The notes under the pieces were generated by a model, which saw only the letters and a list, made by a program, of their open reading frames with translations, did no database searches and was not told the DNA's origin. DNA of 64,000 bases from Acidovorax sp. Leaf191 (GTDB taxonomy: Bacteria > Pseudomonadota > Gammaproteobacteria > Burkholderiales > Burkholderiaceae_C), in the NCBI RefSeq assembly GCF_001424425.1, contig NZ_LMPT01000012.1, positions 392,073-456,072 on the forward strand. The letters are read 5' to 3'. The translations under genes and the position numbers were made by a program. Positions 40,865 through 50,693 of the stretch are shown here, piece after piece (the first letter of the stretch is position 1; every line of letters begins with the position of its first letter).

Positions 40865-41580
40865 GATCGGAAGAGGCGTGAGTACTGGGTTTCGTGCTGG
40901 GCCGACAGGATGGCGAGCATGGGGGAAAAAGCCAGGCGTTCGCTGTCCATCAGGCCGATGGCGTGGTCTGCGGCGGCGGGGATCGCGTCGGCCAGGCGGG
41001 CCAGGATGCGCTGGCCGGCGCTTTGGCCCAGCTGCATGGATTTGAGCGCGGCCTGCACCATGTTCTCGGCCCAGCCGAAGGCGTATGCCAGCAGCACGTC
41101 GCGCACGGGCGCTTGTGTCATGGACGCAGCCAGTGCGAAGGCCACGGGGTAGGTGGGGGGCAGGGCGGCCAGATACTGCACGGCGGGCATGACCTGGTCA
41201 TCGCCCTGGTGCTGGTTGCGCAGCCAGTCGGCCATGGAGCGGCCCATCTGCTCGGTCTGCAGGCGCAACTCGCTCGTCTCGCGGGTGTGCAGCACCCAGT
41301 CGTTGAGCTCACGCACATGGGCCAGGTCGCCGCCGTCGCCACGCCGCCAGGCGACCACGGCCTTGGCGATCAGGGCCATGTCGCCGCGGGCCTGGGTGAT
41401 GTGCAGCTGGTCCAGCAGCCATGAGTCCACAGCGGCTTCGCTGTCGATGCCGGCGTTTTCAATGGCGCTTTCCAGGCCTTCGGAATACGAGAAGCCGCCT
41501 ACCGGCAGCGCGGGCGAGGCAAGCCAGATGAGCTGCAGCAGGCTGGCGGCGGGCAGGGGAGCGGGGCGGTCGGGGCGCAC
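40861..41580 (-). CDS. ureF: Urease accessory protein UreF
   Basis: UreF forms part of the UreD-UreF-UreG activation complex and acts as a GTPase regulator. The 239-residue product has the family pattern [25 protein letters not shown] at the start and the helical remainder. The start is a GTG at 41580. It overlaps ureG. The 129-bp gap to ureE contains a copy of repeat R1. Confidence 0.94.
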   Translation of the reverse strand: MRPDRPAPLPAASLLQLIWLASPALPVGGFSYSEGLESAIENAGIDSEAAVDSWLLDQLHITQARGDMALIAKAVVAWRRGDGGDLAHVRELNDWVLHTRETSELRLQTEQMGRSMADWLRNQHQGDDQVMPAVQYLAALPPTYPVAFALAASMTQAPVRDVLLAYAFGWAENMVQAALKSMQLGQSAGQRILARLADAIPAAADHAIGLMDSERLAFSPMLAILSAQHETQYSRLFRS

Positions 41581-41644
41581 GGGCAGGGGCTCAGGAGTCC
41601 GGTTGGGCAGGCGTGGGTGCAGGGCGTACGGCGCGCGGTGCCCT

Positions 41645-41670
41645 GGCTTCGACAGGCTCAGCCCGAACGG
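41645..41670 (+). repeat. Dispersed repeat R1, copy a (half site)
   Basis: The spacer between ureE and ureF contains CTTCGACAGGCTCAGCCCGA, the half-site seen in five other places in the window, at 43551-43592, 44938-44963, 46694-46752, 58218-58276 and 63521-63545. It occupies a gap in an otherwise tightly packed part of the urease operon. Confidence 0.8.
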
Positions 41671-41709
41671 TCGGGAAGGTGCAGGTGCAGATGCAAACGG
41701 TGGCCATGA

Positions 41710-42441
41710 TCAGTGGTCATGTCCGTGGTTGCAGTGCGGGCCGTGCACATGGCCCTGGGCCTGCGCCACCACGGGGATGGCCACGGTGCGGCCGCGGGCG
41801 GGGGCTGCGGGCTGCGATGGATCGGCCTGATGGTTGTGGTCATGACTGTGGCCGTGATCGTGCGCCGGGGATGGCGACGCTGCCTGTGCGTGACTGTGTC
41901 CTTGATCGTGCCCATGGGCATGGTCATGATCGTGGTCATGGCCTTCATGCCCATGCCCGCCATGGTGATGGTGCCCGCCGCCATGCCCCGCAGCGTAGGC
42001 GCCGCCTTCGGGCTCGAAGGGCAGGTCCTGCGCCTTCACGATGAGGTGCATGGCGCGCAGCATGTCGGCCAGCACGTGGTCGGGTTCGATCTTGAGGTGG
42101 TCGGGCTGCAGCTCGATGGGCACGTGCCGGTTGCCCAGGTGGTAGGCGGCGCGGGTCAGGTCGAACGGGGTGCCGTGCTGCGTGCAGTACGTGATGACCA
42201 GCACGGGCTGCGGCGCGGCGATGACGCGGACCATGGAGCCGTCTTCGGCCACCAGCACGTCGCCGCCGCGCACCAGCGTGCCGCGCGGCAGGAAGATGCC
42301 CAGTTCGCGCCCGGCGGAGTCGGTGGCGGGGAAGCGACTTTTCTGGCGCACGTCCCAGTCGAGTTCGATGGTGGTGGCGCGCTTGATGAGGACCGGGGCC
42401 AGGCCTTTGCCCTGGGGGATGAGTTTGGAGGCTTGGATCAT
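41710..42441 (-). CDS. ureE: Urease nickel metallochaperone UreE with a long His-rich tail
   Basis: UreE binds nickel and passes it to UreG. Residues 1-150 are the UreE core (RKLIP-like start, LDWDVRQKSRFPATDSAGRELGIFLPRGT, CTQHGTPFD). After that comes a tail of about 90 residues packed with histidine (GHEGHDHDHDHAHGHDQ and repeats to the C-terminus). UreE of other species often carries a His tail of 10-20 residues; this one is far longer. It may store nickel. Confidence 0.93.
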   Translation of the reverse strand: MIQASKLIPQGKGLAPVLIKRATTIELDWDVRQKSRFPATDSAGRELGIFLPRGTLVRGGDVLVAEDGSMVRVIAAPQPVLVITYCTQHGTPFDLTRAAYHLGNRHVPIELQPDHLKIEPDHVLADMLRAMHLIVKAQDLPFEPEGGAYAAGHGGGHHHHGGHGHEGHDHDHDHAHGHDQGHSHAQAASPSPAHDHGHSHDHNHQADPSQPAAPARGRTVAIPVVAQAQGHVHGPHCNHGHDH

Positions 42442-42520
42442 GGAAGGGATGTCGTTGTGGCGTGCGGCAAAACGCGCATTGTGGCCCGGCGGGATGGTGG
42501 CGGGGCGGCGTGCGTAGCCA

Positions 42521-43009
42521 CTACAGCGGGCGGGTCATGAAGAAGCTGTACGGGTCCAGGCGGTAGCCGGCAAACGGGCCGCATTCGACAAAGCCGTGCT
42601 GAAAGTACAGCTTGCGCGCGGGTGCGAAGAAGGGCTGCGGCCCGGTCTCCAGGCTCACCTGGGTGTGGCCGCGTGTGCGGGCCTCTTGCAGCAGGTGGTT
42701 CAGCAATTGGCGGGCGATGCCCCGGCCCCGGTGGTGGGCGCTGGTGCGCATGGACTTGAGTTCGGCATGTGCGGCGTCCAGCCGCTTGAGCGCGCCGGTC
42801 CCCACCAGCACGTCGCCGCCCGCATCCGGCAGCCAGGCCGACCAGAACGCGATCCCGGGCTGGCGCAGCTGGTCCATGTCCAGGGCATGCACGCTCTCCG
42901 GTGGCGAGGTGGCGTACATGTCCTGCAGGTGTTCCTGCATGAAGGCTTCGATGCGCGGGTCGCTCAGGTCGTCCAGGCGGATGTGCAGGTCTTGCAGCAC
43001 GGCATTCAC
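42521..43009 (-). CDS. GNAT-family N-acetyltransferase
   Basis: The 162-residue protein has the GNAT acetyl-CoA loop HHRGRGIARQLLNHLLQ and the C-terminal YFQHGFVECGPFAGY. The start is a GTG at 43009, preceded by a GAGG ribosome binding site about 8 bp away and only 11 bp after the ureC stop. It lies between ureC and ureE, on the same strand and surely co-transcribed with urease. Substrate unknown; a role in urea metabolism is not implied by the sequence. Confidence 0.85.
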   Translation of the reverse strand: MNAVLQDLHIRLDDLSDPRIEAFMQEHLQDMYATSPPESVHALDMDQLRQPGIAFWSAWLPDAGGDVLVGTGALKRLDAAHAELKSMRTSAHHRGRGIARQLLNHLLQEARTRGHTQVSLETGPQPFFAPARKLYFQHGFVECGPFAGYRLDPYSFFMTRPL

Positions 43010-43020
43010 GGGGCGTGGCC

Positions 43021-44787
<1,767 letters not shown>

Positions 44788-44821
44788 GGTGGGGTGCTCC
44801 GAGAAAACTGGATTACTATGC

Positions 44822-44872
44822 TTTTGATAGCTGCTAGCTCTTATGGATCAAGCGGTAGCGGCTGTTTTTGCT
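44822..44872 (+). repeat. Dispersed repeat R2, copy B (upstream of ureC)
   Basis: TGATAGCTGCTAGCTC and then CAAGCGGTAGCGGC, followed by a T-run, match copy A at 21517. It lies between the ureC start codon and ureB, so it is in the untranslated spacer of the urease transcript. With repeat R1 copy c just beyond it, the ureB-ureC gap is stretched to 214 bp. Confidence 0.8.
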
Positions 44873-44937
44873 CAATATTCTTGCTGCCGGCATGTCCAGG
44901 GGTGTGCCTTGGGGTGTGCCATCGGGCCGCATGCCCT

Positions 44938-44963
44938 GGCTTCGACAGGCTCAGCCCGAATGG
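44938..44963 (+). repeat. Dispersed repeat R1, copy c (ureB-ureC spacer)
   Basis: CTTCGACAGGCTCAGCCCGA in the spacer between ureB and ureC, same orientation as copies a and b. It sits about 65 bp from the R2 copy B, two unrelated repeat families inserted in one gap. Confidence 0.8.
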
Positions 44964-45001
44964 GAGGGGCAGGCATGCAGGTGCGCATGGGCCGGCACTG
45001 G

Positions 45002-45307
45002 CTACAGCGCGCCCTGCACCCGGCCCTGAAAGCCGAACACGCGGCGGTCGCCTGCGTAGTCCACCAGCTCCACCGTGCGCTCCTGGCCGGGCTCGAAGCG
45101 CACCGCGGTGCCCGACGCGATGTTCAGCCGCATGCCCTGCGCGGCGGCGCGGTCGAAGCCCAGCGCGCCGTTGGTCTCGGCAAAGTGGTAGTGCGAGCCC
45201 ACCTGGATGGGGCGGTCGCCCGTGTTGCGCACGACGATGGTCAGCGTGCGGCGGCCAGTGTTGAGCAGGTGTTCGCCCGCGTCGATGAGGAGTTCGCCTG
45301 GGGTCAT
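45002..45307 (-). CDS. ureB: Urease beta subunit
   Basis: The 101-residue UreB is a structural subunit of the UreABC enzyme. It starts [20 protein letters not shown] and contains [19 protein letters not shown] and the [14 protein letters not shown] motif, as in other UreB proteins. The gap to ureJ upstream holds palindromic repeats. Confidence 0.95.
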   Translation of the reverse strand: MTPGELLIDAGEHLLNTGRRTLTIVVRNTGDRPIQVGSHYHFAETNGALGFDRAAAQGMRLNIASGTAVRFEPGQERTVELVDYAGDRRVFGFQGRVQGAL

Positions 45308-45339
45308 GGTGGGTCAGTTATCCACGGTAGGGGGTTGCT

Positions 45340-45445
45340 CCCTCTCCCCTTGCGGGAGAGGGCCGGGGAGAGGGGGTCTTCGGTGCGAGTGCTGCGCCGG
45401 TCGCGCCCCCTCTCCCCAACCCCTCTCCCGCGAGGGGCGAGGGGC
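45340..45445. repeat. Palindromic repeat pair (CCCTCTCCC/GGGAGAGGG type)
   Basis: Between ureB and ureJ are two blocks. The first is CCCTCTCCC-loop-GGGAGAGGG (45340-45362); the second (about 45404-45445) is CCCTCTCCC-like with GCGAGGGGC. Each can form a strong stem. This is a widespread intergenic type in GC-rich proteobacteria and may influence mRNA stability between the urease genes. Confidence 0.7.
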
Positions 45446-45481
45446 TTGTGCGCTCAGCACAGGGTGTGGGGGTCGACGCCA

Positions 45482-46099
45482 TCACGCCACCTGCTGCAGC
45501 AGCAGCGCGCCGCCGAAGGCCGCCACGCCCGCACCGGCCAGACGCGCCAGCCACACGTGGCGTTGGCGCAGTGCCCAGCCCGCCGCCAGGCCCGCGCAGT
45601 GCAGCAGCACGGTGGCGGCCAGCATGCCGGCCAGGGTCTGCCAGGCGCTGTCGCTGCCCGCCAGCTCGTAGCCGTGCGCCGCGCCATGGAACACGGCGAA
45701 CGCGCCCACGCCCAGCGCCGCCGCGATGCCCGGCACCCGCAGGCGCGACACCACGAGCAGGCCGGTGGCCAGCAGCGATGCGGCGATCATGGGCTCCACG
45801 GCAGGCAGTGCCACGCCTTGCAAGCCCAGCACCGCGCCCGCCAGCAGCAGTGCTGCAAAGCCCACGGGGCCCCACAGCAGTTCGGGGCCGGCACGGCGCG
45901 CGGCCAGGGCGCTCCACAAGCCCACGGCCACCATGGCGGCCAGGTGGTCCATGCCGAACAAGGGGTGGGCAAAGCCGCTCAGAAAGCTGTTGTGGATATG
46001 TGACTCAGCACCGGTATGGGCGCTGGCGCTTGTGCTGATTGCGCTGGCAGCGATGAAAAAGAGAGCGGCTGTGTGGCGGTGTGAGAGTGCGATGCGCAT
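45482..46099 (-). CDS. ureJ: HupE/UreJ-family nickel permease-like membrane protein
   Basis: The 205-residue membrane protein has a signal-like N-terminus (MRIALSHRHTAALFFIAASA), then HTGAE...GFAHPLFGMDHLAAM, the conserved His-rich first segment of HupE/UreJ proteins thought to bind nickel. Five to six further hydrophobic segments follow. I used the ATG at 46099 rather than 46126. It lies between ureA and ureB, a common place in betaproteobacterial urease operons. Confidence 0.9.
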   Translation of the reverse strand: MRIALSHRHTAALFFIAASAISTSASAHTGAESHIHNSFLSGFAHPLFGMDHLAAMVAVGLWSALAARRAGPELLWGPVGFAALLLAGAVLGLQGVALPAVEPMIAASLLATGLLVVSRLRVPGIAAALGVGAFAVFHGAAHGYELAGSDSAWQTLAGMLAATVLLHCAGLAAGWALRQRHVWLARLAGAGVAAFGGALLLQQVA

Positions 46100-46133
46100 G
46101 AGGGCTCCACAGAGAGAAAGAGGCAAAGAGACA

Positions 46134-46210
46134 AAGAGGGAAGAGGGAAGAGGGAAGAGGGAAGAGGGAAGAGGGAAGAGGGAAGAGGGAAGAGGGAAGA
46201 GGGAAGAGGG
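46134..46210. repeat. Eleven tandem copies of a 7-bp unit (AAGAGGG) before ureJ
   Basis: The unit AAGAGGG is repeated perfectly eleven times between the stop codon of ureA (46211) and the start of ureJ (46099). In the coding direction it reads CCCTCTT. Purity suggests a slippage-prone microsatellite. It is non-coding, so copy number would change spacing or mRNA structure ahead of ureJ. Confidence 0.95.
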
Positions 46211-46513
46211 TCAGACGATCGGCTGATGGACGGTGACGAGCTTGGTGCCGTCAGGGAAGGTGGCTTCGACCTGGATGTCCGGGATCATCTCGGCGATGCC
46301 GTCCATCACGTCCGCGCGGGTCAGCACGGTACGGCCTTCGCTCATGAGTTGCGCCACGGTCTTGCCGTCGCGCGCACCTTCCATCACGGCGGCGCTGATC
46401 AGGGCCATGGCCTCGGGGTAGTTGAGCTTCAGGCCCCGGGCCTTGCGGCGCTCGGCCAGCAGGGCAGCGGTGAAGATCAGCAGCTTGTCTTTTTCGCGAG
46501 GAGTCAGTTCCAT
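46211..46513 (-). CDS. ureA: Urease gamma subunit
   Basis: The 100-residue UreA starts [23 protein letters not shown] and has [38 protein letters not shown], matching other UreA proteins over the full length. It is the first gene of the urease operon; ureD, which often precedes it, is not in its place. The start region is triplicated, see the 73-bp repeats. Confidence 0.97.
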   Translation of the reverse strand: MELTPREKDKLLIFTAALLAERRKARGLKLNYPEAMALISAAVMEGARDGKTVAQLMSEGRTVLTRADVMDGIAEMIPDIQVEATFPDGTKLVTVHQPIV

Positions 46514-46667
46514 ATCGTTTCACTCAAAGCTGGGGTCATTGGCTCGCGCGACCGCGATGCGGCCGAACGCGAGGAGTCAGTTCCATATCGTTTCACTCAA
46601 AGCTGGGGTCATTGGCTCGCGCGACCGCGATGCGGTCGAACGCGAGGAGTCAGTTCCATATCGTTTC
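46495..46667. repeat. 73-bp tandem repeat carrying copies of the ureA start
   Basis: A 73-bp unit (46495-46567) is repeated at 46568-46640 with one base change, and the first 27 bp appear a third time at 46641-46667. Each unit contains the first six codons of ureA with the start ATG. Real ureA starts at 46513; the extra ATGs are at 46586 and 46659. Each of the latter opens a 16-codon frame MELTPRVRPHRGRASQ that stops before the next ureA-like ATG. Confidence 0.95.
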
Positions 46668-46940
46668 TGCACAAAGCATCAAAAACCACCTCCGTTCACG
46701 CTGAGCCTGTCGAAGCGCCGCGCAGGGCTTCGACAAGCTCAGCCCGAACGGGTGGGGGCCGAGCCGAAGGGGGCGGTGGTGTGGCAGACCGGGCGATCTG
46801 ACGTGATCGGATGAACGCCGTTGCATCATAGGCAGCAAGCCCCGTGCCCGCCATACGTCATCTGGCGCAGGGGCGGTGCCCGCTGCGGTGGGCCGTGGCA
46901 TGGAAACTGCACCTCCGGTCCCTGCTGCCCTCCCACCACC
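46668..46940. other. Region between ureA and the permease-kinase gene
   Basis: This divergent spacer (apart from R1 copy d) has no gene. It must hold the promoter of the urease operon (minus strand) and of the permease-kinase (plus strand), but no clear sigma-70, sigma-54 or NtrC site is seen by eye. Confidence 0.5.
46694..46752. repeat. Dispersed repeat R1, copy d (full palindrome)
   Basis: Starts GTTCACGCTGAGCCTGTCG, then an inverted half CTTCGACAAGCTCAGCCCGA. The two halves face each other (an inverted pair), in contrast to the tandem arrangement in ureC. It lies upstream of ureA and has a closely related copy, in the same orientation, at 58218-58276. Confidence 0.85.
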
Positions 46941-49900
46941 ATGCCCTTGCCCACCTCCCCGCTTGCTCCTGCCGCCGCTGCGCCGGTGCAGCCGTCGGGT
47001 CAGGATGGGGACGCGCAGGCATCGCAGCAGGCTCCGCAGCAGGTCGTCAAGGTCCGGCGCGACTACAACAGCTGGGTGGCCACCGAGACCATGGAGGACT
47101 ACGCGCTGCGCTACACCCCCCAGCGCTTTCGCAAGTGGTCCGAGTGGCGGGTCGCCAACACGGCGTTCGGGGCCGCGTCATTCCTGATCCTGGAGGCCGT
47201 GGGCGCCACGCTGCTGGTGCAGTACGGCTTCATCAACGCGTTCTGGGCCATCGTGGCCACGGGGCTCATCATCTTTCTGGCGGGGCTGCCCATCAGCGTG
47301 TATGCGGCGCGCTACGGGGTGGACATGGACCTGCTCACGCGCGGCGCGGGCTTTGGGTACATCGGTTCCACGCTCACGTCGCTGATCTACGCGAGCTTCA
47401 CCTTCATCTTCTTCGCGCTCGAGGCCGCTGTCATGGCCTATGCGCTGGAGCTGGCGCTCGACATTCCGCCCACCTGGGGCTACCTCATCTGCGCCATCGT
47501 GGTGATTCCGCTGGTCACGCACGGCGTGTCAGCCATCAGCCGCCTGCAGATGTGGACGCAGCCGCTGTGGCTGGTGATGCTGGTGGTGCCGTTCGGCTAC
47601 GTGTTGATGCGCGATCCTGGTGCGTTTGCGGGTGTTGTGCACTACGGTGGTGAATTTGCGCGCGGTGCCAGCTTTCAATTGCCCTTGTTTGGTGCGGCGC
47701 TCACCGTCGGCATTGCGCTCATCACCCAGATGGGGGAGCAGGCCGACTACCTGCGCTTCATGCCCGCCAGCACGCCGGCCACGCGGGGCCGCTGGTGGCT
47801 GGGCGTGCTGGTGGGCGGGCCGGGCTGGGTGGTGCTGGGGGTGCTCAAGATGCTGGGCGGCGCGCTGCTGGCCTACCTGGCGCTCACCCACATGGTGCCG
47901 GTGGACCGTGCGGTCGACCCCAACCAGATGTACCTGGCCGCGTATGAGTACGTGTTCCCGAACTACGGCTGGGCGGTGGCGGCCACGGCGCTGTTCGTGG
48001 TGATCTCGCAGCTCAAGATCAACGTGACCAATGCCTACGCGGGGTCGCTGGCGTGGTCCAACTTCTTCTCCCGCCTCACGCACAGCCATCCGGGGCGGGT
48101 GGTGTGGGTGGTGTTCAACACGCTGATCGCCTTCATGCTGATGGAGATGAACGTGTTCCGCGCCATGGGCGAGGTGCTGGGGCTTTACTCCAACATCGCC
48201 ATCGCCTGGATCATGTCGGTGGTGGCCGACCTCGTCATCAACAAGCCGCTGGGCCTGTCGCCCCGGGGCATCGAATTCAAGCGCGCGCACCTGTACGACA
48301 TCAACCCGGTGGGCGTGGGTTCGATGGCGCTGGCGTCCGTCGTGTCCATCAGCGCGCACCTGGGCTTCTTCGGGCCGCTGCCGCAGGCTTTTTCTGCGGT
48401 GATCGCCATGGCCGTGGCCTTTGTCGCCGCGCCGCTCATCGCGTGGGCCACGCGGGGCAAGTACTACATTGCACGCCAGAGCGAGCCCGTGGCCGTGCCC
48501 ATGGTGGGCCCGGTGCCCGGCGCCACCGCCGCCGACCTGGGGCTCTACCAGCGCCTGGTGGTGCAGCGCTGCGTGGTGTGCGAGCGCGAGTACGAGGCGC
48601 CCGACATGGCGCAGTGCCCCGCCTACCGTGGTGCCATCTGCTCGCTGTGCTGTACGCTGGATGCGCGCTGCGGCGACCTGTGCAAGCCCCACGCGAGCAT
48701 GGCGGTGCAGTGGTCCGCCGCGCTGCGCTGGGTGCTGCCGCGTACTGTCTGGCGCTACCTGGACACGGGGCTGGGCCACTTCCTGCTGCTGATGCTGGTG
48801 ATCGCGCCGCTGCTGGCATCGGTCATGGGCCTGCTGTACCACCAGGAGCTCAACACCATCGGGCAGGCCCTCACCGATACCGAGGTGCAGGCCGCACCCG
48901 AGGTGGCCCTGCGCTCGGGCCTGCTCAAGGCCTATCTGGCCCTGCTGGTCATCTCCGGCATCGTGGCCTGGTGGCTGGTGCTGGCGCACAAGAGCCGCCA
49001 GGTGGCCCAGGAGGAATCCAACCGCCAGACCGGCCTGTTGGTGCGCGAGATCGAGCTGCACCGCCAGACCGACGAGGCCCTGCAGACCGCGCGCAGCGTG
49101 GCCGAACAGGCGCGCCAGGTGGCCGAGGCGGCCCAGCGCGCCGCCGACCAGGCCAACCAGGCCAAGAGCCGCTACATCAGTGCCATCAGCCACGAGATCC
49201 GCACGCCGCTCAACTCCATCCTGGGGTATGCGCAGCTGATGGGCGAGGACACGGGCGTGCCCCCGCACCGCAAGCAGGCGGTGCACGTGATCCGCCGCGG
49301 CGGCGAGCACTTGCTGTCGCTCATCGAAGGCACGCTCGACATCGCGCGCATCGAGTCCGGCAAGCTCACGCTCGACGTTGCGCCCATGCGCTTTGCCGAT
49401 GGCCTGCACGAGATGGCCGCGCTGTTCGAGCTGCAGGCCGCGGCCAAGGGCCTGGCCTTCGTGTTCGACGTGCAGGGCGTGATCCCGGAGGTGGTGCGCG
49501 CCGACGACAAGCGCCTGCGCCAGATCCTCATCAACCTGCTGGGCAACGCCGTCAAGTTCACCGCGCAAGGCACCGTCACGCTGCGGGTACGGTACGCCCG
49601 CGAGATGGCGCGCATCGAGGTGCAGGACACGGGGCCGGGCCTGACGGCCGACGAGATCGAGCGCATCTTCGAGCCCTTTGCCCGGGGCGGCTCCAGCGGC
49701 AGCAGCGGGCCGTCCGCAGCGCCTGGTGCGGGCCTGGGCCTCACCATTGCCCGCATGCTCACCGTGCTGATGGGCGGCGAAATGTCGGTCACCAGCCAGC
49801 CCGGCGTGGGCTCGGTCTTCCACGTCAAGCTCTTCCTGCCCGAGGTGCATGCCGAAGCGCTGGGCAAGGCCGCCACCGCACCCGGCAATGGCCGCGTGGC

Positions 49901-50693
49901 ACCGCTGCGCAAGGCGCGCGTGGGCTACACGGGGGAGCGCCGCCGCATCCTGGTGGTCGACAACGAGGAGCCCGACCGCGAGCTGCTGGTGCACCTGCTG
50001 GAGCCGCTGGGCTTCGAGCTGCGCCAGGCTGCCAGCGGACACGATGCCCTCGATCTGCTGGCCACCGGCTACCGGCCCCATGCCATCTTCATGGACCTGG
50101 CCATGCCCGGCATCGACGGGTGGGAAACACTGCGGCGCGTGCGGCAGATGCAGGCGCAAGATGGCCGACCCTCCGCGGAACGCGCTCCGCCGGACGGGGC
50201 GGCATCGGCGGGCAGTGTCGGCGCCGATGCAGGCCCAGGCTCAGGCCCGCTGTCCCGGCCGAAGGAGCCCATCCAATGCGCCATCGTGTCCGCCAACGCC
50301 TTTGACAAGGCCCTGGACAACGACGTGGACATCCGCCCCGAGGACTTCATCGTCAAGCCCGTGCGCCACAGCGAGCTGCTGGACTGGCTGGAGCGCCGCC
50401 TGGCCCTGCAGTGGCTGCATGAAGGCGACACCGCGGTGGCCGCGGCGGGCACCACCTGGCCCGCCAGCACCGCTGGCGCGGCAGGCCAACCGCTGACTTA
50501 TCCCGACGCCGCCACCCTCGCGCCGCTGCTGCAGGCCGTGGCGCTGGGCTATTACCGCGGCATTCTCAACGCCCTGGACGAGATCGAGCGCAGCCAGCCC
50601 GCGCACCAGGCCTTCGTTCACACCCTGCGGCAGATGGCCCGCGAATTCCAGTTCGACGCCATGGGCCAGCTCCTGGAACGGGCCCCTTCGTGA
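46941..50693 (+). CDS. Permease-type (NCS1-like) sensor fused to a hybrid histidine kinase
   Basis: The 1250-residue protein has several parts. About 70-530 is a multi-pass region resembling the NCS1 purine/pyrimidine/hydantoin permeases (for example NTAFGAASFLILEAVGATLL, INVTNAYAGSLAWSNFFSR). A cysteine-rich module C544-C581 follows, then two membrane helices near 610-690, a coiled coil, HisKA with His751 (ISHEIRTPLNSILGYAQL), HATPase with Asn869 (NLLGNAVKF) and a receiver domain with Asp1052 (IFMDLAMPGIDGW). The C-terminal part past the receiver is not clearly an Hpt. The start at 46941 is an ATG; upstream extension is unlikely. It is divergent from ureA and overlaps the response regulator gene. 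Confidence 0.88.
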   Translation: MPLPTSPLAPAAAAPVQPSGQDGDAQASQQAPQQVVKVRRDYNSWVATETMEDYALRYTPQRFRKWSEWRVANTAFGAASFLILEAVGATLLVQYGFINAFWAIVATGLIIFLAGLPISVYAARYGVDMDLLTRGAGFGYIGSTLTSLIYASFTFIFFALEAAVMAYALELALDIPPTWGYLICAIVVIPLVTHGVSAISRLQMWTQPLWLVMLVVPFGYVLMRDPGAFAGVVHYGGEFARGASFQLPLFGAALTVGIALITQMGEQADYLRFMPASTPATRGRWWLGVLVGGPGWVVLGVLKMLGGALLAYLALTHMVPVDRAVDPNQMYLAAYEYVFPNYGWAVAATALFVVISQLKINVTNAYAGSLAWSNFFSRLTHSHPGRVVWVVFNTLIAFMLMEMNVFRAMGEVLGLYSNIAIAWIMSVVADLVINKPLGLSPRGIEFKRAHLYDINPVGVGSMALASVVSISAHLGFFGPLPQAFSAVIAMAVAFVAAPLIAWATRGKYYIARQSEPVAVPMVGPVPGATAADLGLYQRLVVQRCVVCEREYEAPDMAQCPAYRGAICSLCCTLDARCGDLCKPHASMAVQWSAALRWVLPRTVWRYLDTGLGHFLLLMLVIAPLLASVMGLLYHQELNTIGQALTDTEVQAAPEVALRSGLLKAYLALLVISGIVAWWLVLAHKSRQVAQEESNRQTGLLVREIELHRQTDEALQTARSVAEQARQVAEAAQRAADQANQAKSRYISAISHEIRTPLNSILGYAQLMGEDTGVPPHRKQAVHVIRRGGEHLLSLIEGTLDIARIESGKLTLDVAPMRFADGLHEMAALFELQAAAKGLAFVFDVQGVIPEVVRADDKRLRQILINLLGNAVKFTAQGTVTLRVRYAREMARIEVQDTGPGLTADEIERIFEPFARGGSSGSSGPSAAPGAGLGLTIARMLTVLMGGEMSVTSQPGVGSVFHVKLFLPEVHAEALGKAATAPGNGRVAPLRKARVGYTGERRRILVVDNEEPDRELLVHLLEPLGFELRQAASGHDALDLLATGYRPHAIFMDLAMPGIDGWETLRRVRQMQAQDGRPSAERAPPDGAASAGSVGADAGPGSGPLSRPKEPIQCAIVSANAFDKALDNDVDIRPEDFIVKPVRHSELLDWLERRLALQWLHEGDTAVAAAGTTWPASTAGAAGQPLTYPDAATLAPLLQAVALGYYRGILNALDEIERSQPAHQAFVHTLRQMAREFQFDAMGQLLERAPS
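48570..48683 (+). other. Cysteine-rich module within the permease-kinase
   Basis: Residues 544-581 read CVVCEREYEAP...CPAYRGAICSLCCTLDARCGDLC, with eight cysteines (two CxxC-type pairs and a Cys-Cys) and a following His in KPHA. It lies between the permease-like region and the two helices before the kinase. It looks like a metal- or redox-binding module. Confidence 0.7.

Noticed and set aside
46134..46210. CRISPR-like array
   Set aside because: Seven-base units without spacers are a microsatellite. No CRISPR array or cas gene is in the window.
47529..50159. Long minus-strand open frame opposite the permease-kinase
   Set aside because: Sequence is low-complexity (His, Gln, Arg-rich) as expected of an antisense shadow in GC-rich DNA.
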